This document shows positions 23,346 to 34,983 of a DNA stretch of 64,000 nt, one piece after another. Position numbers and translations under genes: made by a program. Each line of letters starts with the position of its first letter. The stretch's first letter is position 1. This stretch comes from Salvelinus alpinus (lineage: Eukaryota; Chordata; Actinopteri; Salmoniformes; Salmonidae). Location: the NCBI RefSeq assembly GCF_045679555.1, contig NC_092100.1, positions 36,666,106-36,730,105 on the forward strand, read 5' to 3'. The notes beneath the pieces are model-generated. The model did not search any database, was not told the DNA's origin, and worked only from the letters and a program-made list of their open reading frames with translations.

Positions 23346-24017
23346 CACCCTCTGTGTTTTTAGTGGCACCCTGTATGCATATGTCCCCGGTATAACATTG
23401 TTTTAAACCGTAGGAGGTTGTCAAGACATATTATTCTGTCTGGGCTGTTTGACTTTTTAGCCCCCACATCCTCTGGGGTGAGATACGTTCTGATTTGAGA
23501 GGATTCAGTGCTAAAGACACGTTAGTGCCCAGCACAGTTGAAGAGACGCATAGCACACACACCCCTCCCCTTTGTTGTGAAACACACACACATACACTCG
23601 CACGCACACACCCGCACCTGCACACACCCACGCGCACATCTTTCCACAACAAATTTTTTCTCCGAGACAGACTGGCCGAGAGAGGGCTCGTGATATTCCT
23701 TTCGTTAAAAACATGCAATAGTGTTTTTATTCATAAACATTGTTGTACAGCAGGTCAGCCACCAGATCATTACCTGGCACATTACTACATTTTTAATAAC
23801 CTTTAAATGTTTATAACTGTCTGTTGTAGGAAAGCCTGTATTCGTATAAAATAAGACATTGTTTTTTAAGACATTGCATTTCTCCGTGACAGACCGGGGC
23901 GAAAGAGAAAAGACAGATTCAATTTGTTGAAGGCGAGATACAATTTTAAAACCCTTTATTTAATTCTAAATCTTTAGTACAGACCTTTTAACACATGCTA
24001 TAATCAATTAAACAATT
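23346..24017. other. Spacer of the virus-like element with CA-rich tract
   Basis: No gene seen. A degenerate CA-rich microsatellite occupies 23548-23640. On the minus strand an AATAAA poly(A) signal (tttatt, 23955-23960) lies about 58 bp past the stop of ORF-X, consistent with its 3' end. The two similar phrases ccgagacagactgg (23662) and ccgtgacagaccgg (23885) are imperfect direct repeats. Confidence 0.5.
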
Positions 24018-25147
24018 TTACTGTTCCTTTCTTAAAGAAAAATGGGAGGCTATAGGGTTGTCCCTGACCCCCCCGTCAGTTTCCAATTCCCCGTCGTCAA
24101 GACAGGCTCTCTTGCACGCACCAGCATGGTTCCGTAACTTTTCACTCCATGGATAGATCAAACGTCTTGCATGTAGCTCCTGGGTATGTCTTAAGGATAG
24201 AAGCAGACAGCGACGTAATTGTTCACGATTTTGGAAAAGACTGTCCAGCTAATTCATCAGGGTTATGAGTATATGGTAATCACGCCATTTAACCTGTTTG
24301 GGCTGCAGAGCAGTATTGAGTAGCCTGGATAAAAGGTGCCCATTTCAAACGGCCTCGTACTCAATTCTTGCTCGTACAATATGCATATTATCATTACTAT
24401 TGGATAGAAAACACTCTCTAGTTTCTAAAACCGTTTGAATTATATCTGTGAGTAAAACAGAACTCATTTTGCAGCAAACTTCCTGACAGGAAGTGGAAAA
24501 TCTGAAATCGATGCTCTGTTCTAGGGCCTGCCTATAAATGTGCTTGATATTTATTAGTATACATGCACTTCATACGCCTTCCACTAGATTTCAACAGGCA
24601 GTGAGAGAAGAAATGGAGTGTATAACATGATCTGAGGTCGAATAAAAGCTCTTGGCATGACGTGACCCCAATTTCCTGTTTTCTGGAACGCGCGAGAAGG
24701 GACCTGGTATTGCCTTCTGTAAAGCTGTCGTTATGGACGACTAATGTCTCCGGCTTTGATTTTATTTGATAAATGTGACAATATCATCGTAAAGTATGTT
24801 TTTTCAATATAGTTTTATTAGATTATTAAATTTTTTTCGGGACGTTAGGCGTGTTGCTTTGTCTGCGTTTGTTCACAAAGGAGAGCTTCGCGCCACTTTG
24901 CTAGCTTTCCGTGCTAATTGACTAGAGAAGAGGACATTCTAAAACCAAACAACGATTGTTCCCAACAAAGGACCCCTTGTACAACATTCTGATGAAAGAT
25001 CATCAAAAGTAGGACCCATTTTATGATGCTATTTCGTATATCTGTCGAAAATGTGTACTAGTAGTTTGCGCCCAGATTTTGGGCACTCTCTCGCTATAAC
25101 TAAGCTGGATGTCGTAATGAAGTTATTTTTAGAATTCTAACACGGCG

Positions 25148-28100
25148 CCGAAAAGAGATGGCCGCCTCGCTTCGCGTTCCTTGGAAAATATGCAGTATTT
25201 TGTTTTTTTATGTGTTATTTCTTACATCGGTACCCCAGGTAATCTTAGGTTTCATTACATACAGTCGGGAGGAACTACTGAATATACGATTAACGTCAAC
25301 TCATCATCGTTCCTACCAGGAATATGACTTTCCCGAAACGGATCCAGTGTTTTGCCTTCCACCCAATACAATGGATCTGATCCCAGCCGGCGACCCTGTG
25401 CGACGCCGAAAAAGGGGCAAACGAGGCGGTCTCGTGGTCAGGCTTCGGAGACGGGCACATCGCGCTCCACTCCCTAGCATACTACTCGCCAATGTCCAGT
25501 CTCTTGACAATAAGGTTGATGAAATCCGAGCACGGGTAGCATTCCAGAGAGACATCAGGGATTGCAACGTGCTCTGCTTCACGGAAACATGGCTAACTCA
25601 AGGGACGCTAACGGAGTCGGTGCAGCCAGCTGGTTTCTTCATGCATCGCGCCGACAGAAACAAACATCTTTCCGGTAAGAAGAGGGGCGGGGGGGTATGC
25701 CTTATGATTAACGAGAAGTGGTGTGATCATCATAACAACACACAGGAACTCAAGTCATTCTGTTCACCTGATCTAGAACTCCTCACAATCAAATGTCGAC
25801 CGCATTATCTACCAAGGGAATTCTCTTCAATCATAATCACAGCCGTATATATTCCCCCCCAAGCAGACACATCGATGGCCCTGAACGAACTTTATCTGAC
25901 TCTTTGTAAACTGGAAACCACACACCCTGAGGCTGCATTCATCGTAGCTGGGGATTTTAACAAGGCTAATCTAAAAACAAAACTCCCTAAATTCTATCAG
26001 CATATCGATTGTGCTACCAGGGCTGGGAAAACCCTAGATCATTGTTATACTAATTTCCGCGACGCATATAAGGCCCTCCCCCGCCCCCCTTTCGGAAAAG
26101 CTGACCACGACTCCATTTTGTTGATTCCAGCCTACAAACAGAAACTCAAACAACAAGCTCCCGCGCTCAGGTCTGTTCAACGCTGGTCCGACCAATCTGA
26201 ATCCACGCTTCAAGACTGCTTCGATCACGCGGATTGGAATATGTTCCGCATCGCGTCCAACAACAATATTGACGAATATGCTGATTCGGTGAGCGAGTTC
26301 ATTAGGAAGTGCATTGACGATGTCGTACCCACAGCAACGATTAAAACATTCCCAAACCAGAAACCGTGGATTGACGGCAGCATTCGCGTGAAACTGAAAG
26401 CGCGAACCACTGCTTTTAACCAGGGCAAGGTGACCGGAAGCATGACCGAATACAAACAGTGTAGCTATTCTCTCCGCAAGGAAATAAAACAGGCTAAGTC
26501 CCAGTACAGAGACAAAATCGAGTCGCAATTCAACAGCTCAGACACAAGAGGTATGTGGCAGGGTCTACAGTCAATCACGGATTACAAAAAGAAAACCAGC
26601 CCCGTCGCGGACCAGGATGTCTTGCTCCCAGACAGGCTAAACAACTTTTTTGCCCGCTTTGAGGACAATACAGTGCCACTGACACGGCCCCCTACCAAAA
26701 CCTGCGGGCTCTCCTTCACTGCAGCCGAGGTGAGTAAAACATTTAAACGTGTTAACCCTCGCAAGGCTGCAGGCCCAGACGGCATTCCCAGCCACGTCCT
26801 CAGAGCATGCGCAGACCAGCTGGCTGGTGTGTTTACGGACATATTCAATCAATCCTTATCCCAGTCTGCTGTTCCCACATGCTTCAAGAGGGCCACCATT
26901 GTTCCTGTTCCCAAGAAAGCTAAGGTAACTGAGCTAAACGACTACCGCCCCGTAGCACTCACTTCCGTCATCATGAAGTGCTTTGAGAGACTAGTCAAGG
27001 ACCATATCACCTCCACCCTACCGGACACCCTAGACCCACTCCAATTTGCTTACCGACCCAATAGGTCCACAGACGACGCAATCGCAACCACACTGCACAC
27101 TGCCCTAACCCATCTGGACAAGAGGAATACCCATGTGAGAATGCTGTTCATCGATTACAGCTCAGCATTTAACACCATAGTACCCTCCAAACTCGTCATC
27201 AAGCTCGAGACCCTGGGTCTCGACCCCGCCCTGTGCAACTGGGTCCTGGACTTCCTGACGGGCCGCCCCCAGGTGGTGAGGGTAGGTAACAACATCTCCA
27301 CCCCGCTGATCCTCAACACTGGGGCCCCACAAGGGTGCGTTCTGAGCCCTCTCCTGTACTCCCTGTTCACCCACGACTGCGTGGCCATGCACGCCTCCAA
27401 CTCAATCATCAAGTTTGCGGATGACACTACAGTGGTAGGCTTGATTACCAACAACGACGAGACGGCCTACAGGGAGGAGGTGAGGGCCCTCGGAGTGTGG
27501 TGTCAGGAAAATAGCCTCACACAACGTCAACAAAACAAAGGAGATGATTGTGGACTTCAGGAAACAGCAGAGGGAGCACCCCCCTATCCACATCGACGGG
27601 TCAGTAGTGGAGAAGGTGGAAAGTTTTAAGTTCCTCGGTGTACACATCACGGACAAACTGAATTGGTCCACCCACACAGACAGCGTTGTGAAGAAGGCGC
27701 AGCAGCGCCTCTTCAACCTCAGGAGGCTGAAGAAATTCGGCTTGTCACATAAAGCACTCACAAACTTCTACAGATGCACAATCGAGAGCATCCTGTCGGG
27801 CTGTATCACCGCCTGGTACGGCAACTGCTCCGCCCACAACCGTAAGGCTCTCCAGAGGGTAGTGAGGTCTGCAGAACGCATCACCAGGGGCAAACTACCT
27901 GCCCTCCAGGACACCTACACCACCCGATGTCACAGGAAGGCCATAAAGATCATCAAGGACAACAACCACCCAAGCCACTGCCTGTTCACCCCGCTATCAT
28001 CCAGAAGGCGAGGTCAGTACAGGTGCATCAAAGCAGGGACCGAGAGACTGAAAAACAGCTTCTATCTCAAGGCCATCAGACTGTTAAACAGCCACCACTA

Positions 28101-28633
28101 ACATTTAGCGGCCGCTGCCAACATACTGACTCAACTCCAGCCACTTTAAAAATGGGAATTGATGGAAATTATGTAAAAATGTACCACTAGCCACTTTAAA
28201 CAATGCCACTTAATATAATGTTTACATACCCTACATTACCCATCTCATATGTATATACTGTACTCTATATCATCTACTGCATCTTGCCATCTTTATGTAA
28301 TACATGTACCACTAGCCACTTTAAACTATGCCACTTTATGTTTACATACCCTACAGTACTCATCTCATATGTATATACCGTACTCTATACCATCTACTGC
28401 ATCTGCCATGCCGTTCTGTACCACCACTCATTCATATATCTTTATGTACATATTCTTTATCCCTTTACACTTGTGTGTGTGTGTAAGGTAGTAGTTGTGG
28501 AATTGTTAGGTTAGATTACTTGTTGGTTATTACTGCATTGTCGGAACTAGAAGCACAAGCATTTCGCTACACTCGCATTAACATCTGCTAACCATGTGTA
28601 TGTGACTAATAAAATTTGATTTGATTTGATTTT
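25148..28633 (+). mobile_element. LINE copy A (CR1/L2/Rex1-type), full-length or nearly so
   Basis: Inserted in T4: comparison with T2 shows the host sequence stops at taacacggcg and resumes at ttaagaacta. The 3' end carries the tail ataaaatttgatttgattt, a short tandem repeat as used by CR1/L2-type LINEs. It differs from copy B (60647-64000) at few positions. It has one long reading frame and no separate ORF1. Confidence 0.9.
25158..28101 (+). pseudogene. LINE ORF: endonuclease plus reverse transcriptase, one frameshift
   Basis: Starts MAASLRVPWK. Residues about 110-320 form an apurinic-type endonuclease (FTETWLTQG, VAGDFNKANL, KADHDSILL), about 560-780 the reverse transcriptase ([42 protein letters not shown]). 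A 2-bp deletion near 27520 (copy B has the longer form) shifts the frame so the first ORF ends at 27629, and the remaining part continues in 27544-28101. This copy is therefore inactive, apart from possible recoding. Confidence 0.9.
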
Positions 28634-29935
28634 AAGAACTAGTGTATCTATCATTTCCTATACAACATGTATTTTTTAGTAACGTTTATGAATAGTTATT
28701 TGGTCAGAATAGTTGAGTGTCATAAAAATATCCGCACATTCTGGGAAAAAGATGCTACGTTAGCACAATGTATAACCACTGATTTCAGCTCTAAATATGC
28801 ACATTTTCGAACAAAACATAAGTGTATGTATAACCTGATGTTATAGGACTGTCATCTGATGAAGCTTATCAAGGTTAGTCAAAAATGTTATATCTTTTGC
28901 TGGTTTGTTACGATCGCTAACTTTTGCTGCTGGTAAATGGCTTGTGTTTCTGGCTATTGTGGTAAGCTAATATAATGCTATATTGTGTTTTCGCTGTAAA
29001 ACACTTAAGAAATCGGAAATATTGGCTGGAATCACAAGATGCTTGTCTTTCATTTGCTGTACACCATGTATTTTTCAGAAATGTTTTATGATGAGTATTT
29101 AGGTATTTCACGTTGGTGTCTGTAATTACTCTGGCTGCTTCGGTGCTATTTGTGACGGTAGCTGTGATGGTAGCTGCAATGTAAAACTGATTTATACCTC
29201 AAATATGCAAATTTTTCGAACAAAACATAGATTTATTGTATAACACGTTATAAGACTGTCATCTGATGAAGTTGTTTCTTGGTTAGTTTGGTTGGTTCTT
29301 GGTTAGTTAGGTTGGTTTTGTGCATGCTACCTGTGCTGTGATAAATGTCTGTCCTTTTTTGTATTTGGTGGTGAGCTAACATAAATATACGTGGTGTTTT
29401 CGCTGTAAAACATTTAAAAAATCGGACATGTTGGCTGGATTCACAAGATGTTTATCTTTCATTTGCTGTATTGGACTTGTTAATGTGTGAAAGTTAAATA
29501 TTTCTAAAAAATATATTTTGAATTTCGCGCCCTGCACTTGAAGTGGCTGTTGTCATATTGTGCCCGGCTTCGGGCTTGCAGCCCAAAGAAGTTAAAGCTA
29601 AACACTGGCATAAAAAAGTTTACATCCTTGCAGGCTTTGGAAAAAACATATGAATTGACAGATTTGGTCGCATTTATCATATTGTTCACATGCTAAAATT
29701 GTCACTTTGGAGTCGGGGCTATACGTCATTGAAGAGATTCTTATGGCTTTCAAATCATCGCGCCCGCACACCAGCTCTTCCAAAGCATAGCCTGGTAGGG
29801 AACTACCACTCAGGGCCTGTTCAATTTGACAGAGCGCTAGCCGTATCTTAAGCCATTCTCTCATACGCAGCGCAGGAGAAAACCTCCTGGGTTTTGCATG
29901 ATAAAGGCAATGATAAAAGCATCGAGAAATAGCAT

Positions 29936-30592
29936 TATAAATATTCACTTACCTTTGATGATCTTCGTCAGAATGCACTCCCAGGAATCCCAGTTCCACA
30001 ATAAATGTTTGATTTGTTCCATAAAGTTCATCATTTATGTCCAAATAGCTCCTTTTGTTAGAGCGTTTGGTAAATAAATCCAAACTCACGACGCGCGTGC
30101 AAGTCCAGCGGAAAGTATGGACGAAAAGTCCAAAAAGTTATATTACAGCTCGTAGAAACATGTCAAACGAAGTATAGAATCAATCTTTAGGATGTTTTTA
30201 ACATAAATCTTCAATAATGTTCCACACGGACAATTCCTTTGTTATCAGAATAGCAAATGGAACAGAGCTCGCTCTCATGTGAACGAGCGTCATGAGCTCA
30301 AAGCATTCTGCCAGAACTCTGACTCATTCCCCTCTCATTCGGCCCCACTTCACAGTAGAAGCATCAGACAAGGTTCTAAAGACTGTTGACATCTAGTGGA
30401 AGCCTTAGGAAGTGCAACATGACCCATATCCCACTGTATCTTCAATGATTTGGAAAACCACCAACCTCAGATTTCCCACTTTCTGGTTGGATTTTTTCTC
30501 AGGTTTTTGCCTGCCATATGAGTTATGTTATACTCACAGACATCTTTCAAACAGTTTTAGAAACTTCAGAGTGTTTTCTATCCAAATCTACC
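29936..30592. mobile_element. TTAA transposon family fragment (T5)
   Basis: Collinear with the second half of T3 (22585-23235): ccttacctttgatgatcttc, aatcaatctttaggatgttt, gaagccttaggaagtgcaac, gttttctatccaaatcta. It stops abruptly at 30592, where the chromovirus sequence begins. Both true ends are missing. Confidence 0.7.
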
Positions 30593-31632
30593 CCCCGCCT
30601 CCTTATGTGCGGCTCCACCTGCAGGACGACACCGGCCAAGGGGAAGGCCCAGATGGTGAGGAGCGGGCCGGTCTGGACCGTGGAGGTGGAAATCCCGGAC
30701 AATGTCAGGATCCAGGATGTCTTCAACCAGGACCCAACAGCGCGCCTCTAGACTGTACCCCTCCCAGTCCACCAGGTACTGGAGCCGACCCTCACAATGT
30801 TGGGAGTACAGGAGGGACCTGACGGCAAAGGCGGGGCTCCCATCAATGTCCAGGGAAGGTGGAGGGTTGTAATGGGGAACAGCACCAACCAGAGGACCAG
30901 GAACCACCGGCCTGAGGAGGGAAACATGAAAAGAGGGTGAGATTCGGTAGTTAGTGGCGAGTTGTAATCTATACGTTACCTCGTTGACCCTCCAGAGGTC
31001 CTTGAAGGGCCCCACAAACCGGGAGCTCAGCTTCCTGCAGGCGGAGCGGGAGGTTCCTGGGGGAGAGCCAGACACGAGCACCAGGATGAAACACGGGAGC
31101 CTCAATGCAGTGGCGGTCCGCCTGCTCCTTCTGGCAGTAAACAGCACGTTGGAGGCTCACGTGGGCATTGTTCCTTAACCTCCTCTGCACACCTGAACCA
31201 CTTGTCCACCGCAGGAGCTTCGGTCTGGCTTGGGGTTCACGGAGCCAAGGCTGGCTGATATCCCAGGATACACTGGAAGGGGTTCAGCCCGGTGGAGGAG
31301 TGACACAGTGACACAATTCTGGGTGTACTCCACCCAAGGAAGGAACCGGGCCCACTCCCCCTGACGGTGCTGGCAGTGACTCCTAAGGAACCTCCCCAGC
31401 TCCTGGTTCATACGCTCCAGCTGCCAGTTGGACTGAGGCTGGTACCCGGAAGTGAGGCTGACCGTGACCCCCAGCTTCTCCATGAAGGTTAAGTTGAATC
31501 TAGTGACGAAAAGTGCCCACCTTGCTTGGCTCGGGTTCAGCCGCCTCGCTGTCCGCATGTACTCCAGGTTCCGATGGTCGGTGAGGATGAGAAATGGGTC
31601 ATTGGCCAACTCCAGCCAGTGTCTCCACTCCT
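30593..31632 (-). pseudogene. Chromovirus integrase C-terminus and chromodomain
   Basis: RNase H end ([20 protein letters not shown], 31570) runs directly into integrase-core end ([20 protein letters not shown], 31430), so the zinc-binding and most catalytic residues of integrase are deleted. After a frameshift, [10 protein letters not shown] and a chromodomain ([18 protein letters not shown], 30760) follow, the chromatin-reading tail that defines chromoviruses. Confidence 0.8.
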
Positions 31633-32682
31633 TTAAGCTCTCTGGGATAGGTGGGATGGTAGCGTCCCACCTGGCCAAAAGCCAGTGAAAATGCAGAGCG
31701 CCAAATTCAAATAAATTACTATAAAAATCTAACTTTCATAAAATCACACATGCAAGATACCAAATTAAAGCTACACTTGTTGTGAATCCAGCCAACATGT
31801 CAGATTTCAAAAAGGCTTTTCGGCGAAAGCAAACGATGCTATTATCTGAGGATAGCAGCCCAGTAAACAAAGAAAGAAAAGCATATTTCAACCCTGCAGG
31901 CGCGACACAATACGTAGAAATAAAAATATAATTAATGCCTTACCTTTGACGAGCTTCTTTTGTTGGCACTCCAATATGTCCCATAAACATCACAATTGGC
32001 CCCTTTGTTTGATTAATACCGTCGATATATATCCAAAATGTCCATTTATTTGGCGCGTTTGATCCAGAAAAACACTGGTTCCAACTTGCACAACGTGATT
32101 ACAAAATATCTCAAAAGTTACCTGTAAGCTTTGTCCAAACTTTTCAAACCACTTTTGTAATACAACTTTAGGTATTTTTTAACATAAATAATCGCTAAAA
32201 TTGAAGACGGGATGATCTGTGTTCAATACCGGAGGAAAACAATGTGTAGCATGGTTTCTGGTCACGCGCCTCTAACAAACAGTACACTTCACCGGAGCCT
32301 CATTCTGAACATGGCTACTTCTTCATTTCTCAAAGGAAAAACCTGAACCAATTTCTAAAGACTGTTGACATCCAGTGGAAGCGGTAGGAACTGCAAGAAG
32401 GTCCCTTAGAAATCTGGATTCCCAATGAAATCTCATTAAAAAGAGAGTGACCTGAAAATAAAATAATCTGAATGGTTTGTCCTCGGGGTTTCGCCTGCTA
32501 AATAAGTTCTGTTATACTCACCGACATGATTCAAACAGTTTTAGAAACTTCAGAGTGTTTTCTATCCAAATCTACTAATACTATGCATATCTTATCTTCT
32601 GGGGATGAGTAGCTGGCAGTAGAATTTGGGCATGCTTTTCATCGAAACTTGAAAATGCTGCCCCCTATCCTAGAGAAGTTAA
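31633..32682. mobile_element. TTAA transposon family, copy T6
   Basis: Starts ttaagctctctgggatag and ends ctagagaagttaa, with TTAA on both sides (31633-31636, 32679-32682). It splits the RNase H frame: removal with one TTAA restores LAVKLAL followed by KEWRHWLE, the usual RNase H sequence of this family. That makes TTAA the exact target duplication. Confidence 0.92.
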
Positions 32683-33087
<405 letters not shown>

Positions 33088-33184
33088 ATGTTTCCAAAGC
33101 CGCCGTCTAATCCTGTGACAGAAGATACACGTGAGTCCTGGAAAGTGCTGCCTCTACCAGGAGATTTTTCACACAATCCCCCCG

Positions 33185-33600
33185 TCAATCTGGTGGTAAT
33201 TGAGTCGCCCTCTTCTTACAGGAGGCGAGAGCCAAATCGGCATATTCTGAGGGGATGCGCATGGTGGAGACCTGGTCTGGACTTTCCACCATAGTCACAC
33301 CGATGGAAACCCCTACACACCTCCTTGAGCACTTTCGTGACCACCCCTTGAGAGCCCTCTGTTGCCACGAAATAGTGGAGTCATGACAGGCCAACCAGGG
33401 TAGGCCCAGCACCACGCGAAACGCAGGAGAAGCAATAAGGAAGAGACTGATTCTCTCCTTGTGACCCTCCTGTGTAACCATGTTTAGTGGAGCGGTGGCC
33501 TCCCTAATCAGCCCTGACCCTAATGGTTGACTATCTAGGGCATATCCACAGGAACAAGGGGGATCTCTAAACTATGGGCAAATGAACGGTCAATAAAATT
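33185..33600 (-). pseudogene. Chromovirus protease region
   Basis: Contains VVLGLPWLACHDSTISW (33380), the conserved end of gypsy aspartic protease, preceded by degenerate sequence with the catalytic-region codons broken by shifts. Confidence 0.6.
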
Positions 33601-33652
33601 CCCAGCCGCGCCTGAATCTACGAGCACCTTATGCTGGGAATGGGGGGAAAAC

Positions 33653-34603
33653 TCAGGAAATTGAATACACATACATGTGAGCAACAGGGGGCTCTGGGTG
33701 AGTCTGGTGCCGACTCACCTGGGGTGACACGATAGTGCCCTGCCTGCTGCCTCGACTCCCTGAGGAACCCCCCCAGCACCGACCAGCAGTGTGCCCTCTG
33801 CGGCCATAGATGGTGCAGGGAATGGCCCCTCCTCCGGTCGCCCTTAGCGCAGCACCTTCCAGCTTCATGGGCGTCGGCGCGGAGGTGCTGGGGGGTGGAA
33901 CTGACAGGCCCCGATCCTGACGTCCGCAGGTAGCCAGCAGGTTGTCCAGCCGGATGGACAGGTCCACCAGCTGGTCTAACGTAAGGGTGGTGTCTCAGCA
34001 GGCCAACACCCAACGTACGTCCTCGCGCAGACTGCACCGGTAGTTATCAATCAGGGCCCTGTCGTTCCATCCCGCGCTGGCGGCCAGTGTCCGGAAGTCC
34101 AAAGCGAAATCCTGCACGCTCTTCGTCCCCTGCCTCAGGTGGAACAGACGTTCACTCGCCGCTCGACCTTCAGGCGGGTGGTCGAACACTGCCCGGAAGC
34201 GGCGGTTGAACTCCGCGTAATGGTTCAAAGCCGCGTTTCCTTCACTCCATACGGTGTTGGCCCACTCCAGGGCTTTGCCTGAGAGGTAGGAGACGAGGGC
34301 GGACACGCTCTCACGTCCCTAAGGAGCCGGGTGGACGGTCGCCAGGTAGAGCTCCAGCTGGAGTAGGAACCCCTGGCATCCGGCAGCCATCCCATCATAC
34401 TCCCTCGGGAGCGCGAGTCGAATCCCGCTGGGACCGGTTGAAAGAGGGGTGGACAGTGGGGCCTGCTGTAGTGGGGCTGGTGGAGGCGCTGGACGACCAC
34501 CTCCTCTCTCCCAACGATCCATCGTCTGCAGCCCGCGATCCATGGCGGTGCCCAGACGTTGCAACATGGTCGCGTGCTGCTGGACGCGCTCCTCTACCGA
34601 CAC
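33653..34603 (-). pseudogene. Chromovirus gag
   Basis: Starts MSVEERVQQHATMLQRLG (34603). Three overlapping frames together give a gag of this family: LPREYDGMAAGCQGFLLQLE, then ALEWANTVW, HYAEFNRRFRAVFDHP and a retropepsin-distal zinc-knuckle-like CTIYGRRGHTAGRC (33800). Frameshifts near 34310 and 34000 break it. Confidence 0.8.
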
Positions 34604-34650
34604 AGGGTTTGTCGTCTGCTCCTGCTGACTCCGTTATAGGTGAGTGATTC

Positions 34651-34983
34651 TGTAATGCGTCTGTGTGTAGCTGGTGCAGATGAGTCAGGCGCAGGACAGC
34701 AGATATAAGTATTGAAAGCAATTTACTCAACAATAAAACACAATACACGTCAAATAAATATAACGGACTGCACTACAACGAACAATCACTCACAAACAAA
34801 CATGGGGGAACAGAGGGTTAAATAATGAACAAGTAATTGGGGGGGTTTAAACCAGGTGTGTAAGACAAGACAAAACAAATGGAAAATGAAAAATGGATCG
34901 GCGATGGCTAGAAGGCCGGTGACGTCGACCGCCGAACGCCGCCCAAACAAGGAGAGGGACCGACTTCGGCGAAAGTCGTGACA
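34651..34983 (-). repeat. Chromovirus 5' LTR (333 bp)
   Basis: Starts TGTAATGCG and ends AAGTCGTGACA on the plus strand, i.e. TGTCACGACTTT...GCATTACA in element orientation. A related fragment is found at 51190-51352. Confidence 0.7.

Larger units (their letters stand above)
24289..29595. mobile_element. TTAA transposon family, copy T4 (with a LINE inside)
   Basis: Bounded by TTAA at 24289-24292 (ttaacctgtttggg) and at 29592-29595 (agaagttaa). Flanks outside the TTAA are the two halves of ORF-X. Internal landmarks match T2: cgtactcaattcttgctcgt (24357), ggatagaaaacactctctag (24401), cgctgtaaaac and ggattcacaagat blocks (28990, 29402). The LINE at 25148-28633 interrupts it. Confidence 0.85.
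24018..29948 (-). pseudogene. Unassigned ORF of the virus-like element (ORF-X), split by transposon T4
   Basis: Minus-strand coding sequence in two parts: 29948-29596 and 24288-24018, with the stop at 24020-24018. Removing T4 (24289-29595) and one TTAA joins the parts in frame, from ACKDVNFFMPVF (29630) to FQNREQLRRCLLL (24225). The upstream part has LRMREWLKIRLALCQIEQAL (29840). The C-terminal part is Arg/Leu-rich, then acidic (LDDGELETDGG). A frameshift near 29680 and an in-frame TAG near 24250 disable it. A poly(A) signal lies 58 bp downstream. It has the same strand as polB. I do not recognise the family, and the 5' end is cut by TTAA-family sequence at about 29936-29948. Confidence 0.5.

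Noticed and set aside
23495-23806. ORF of 103 codons on the plus strand
   Set aside because: Composition is driven by a CA microsatellite (Thr/His runs); no start context or motif.
26034-26528. Antisense ORFs in the LINEs (also 62749-63243 and 61826-62125)
   Set aside because: They mirror the endonuclease and reverse transcriptase frames on the opposite strand in both copies, with no motifs of their own.
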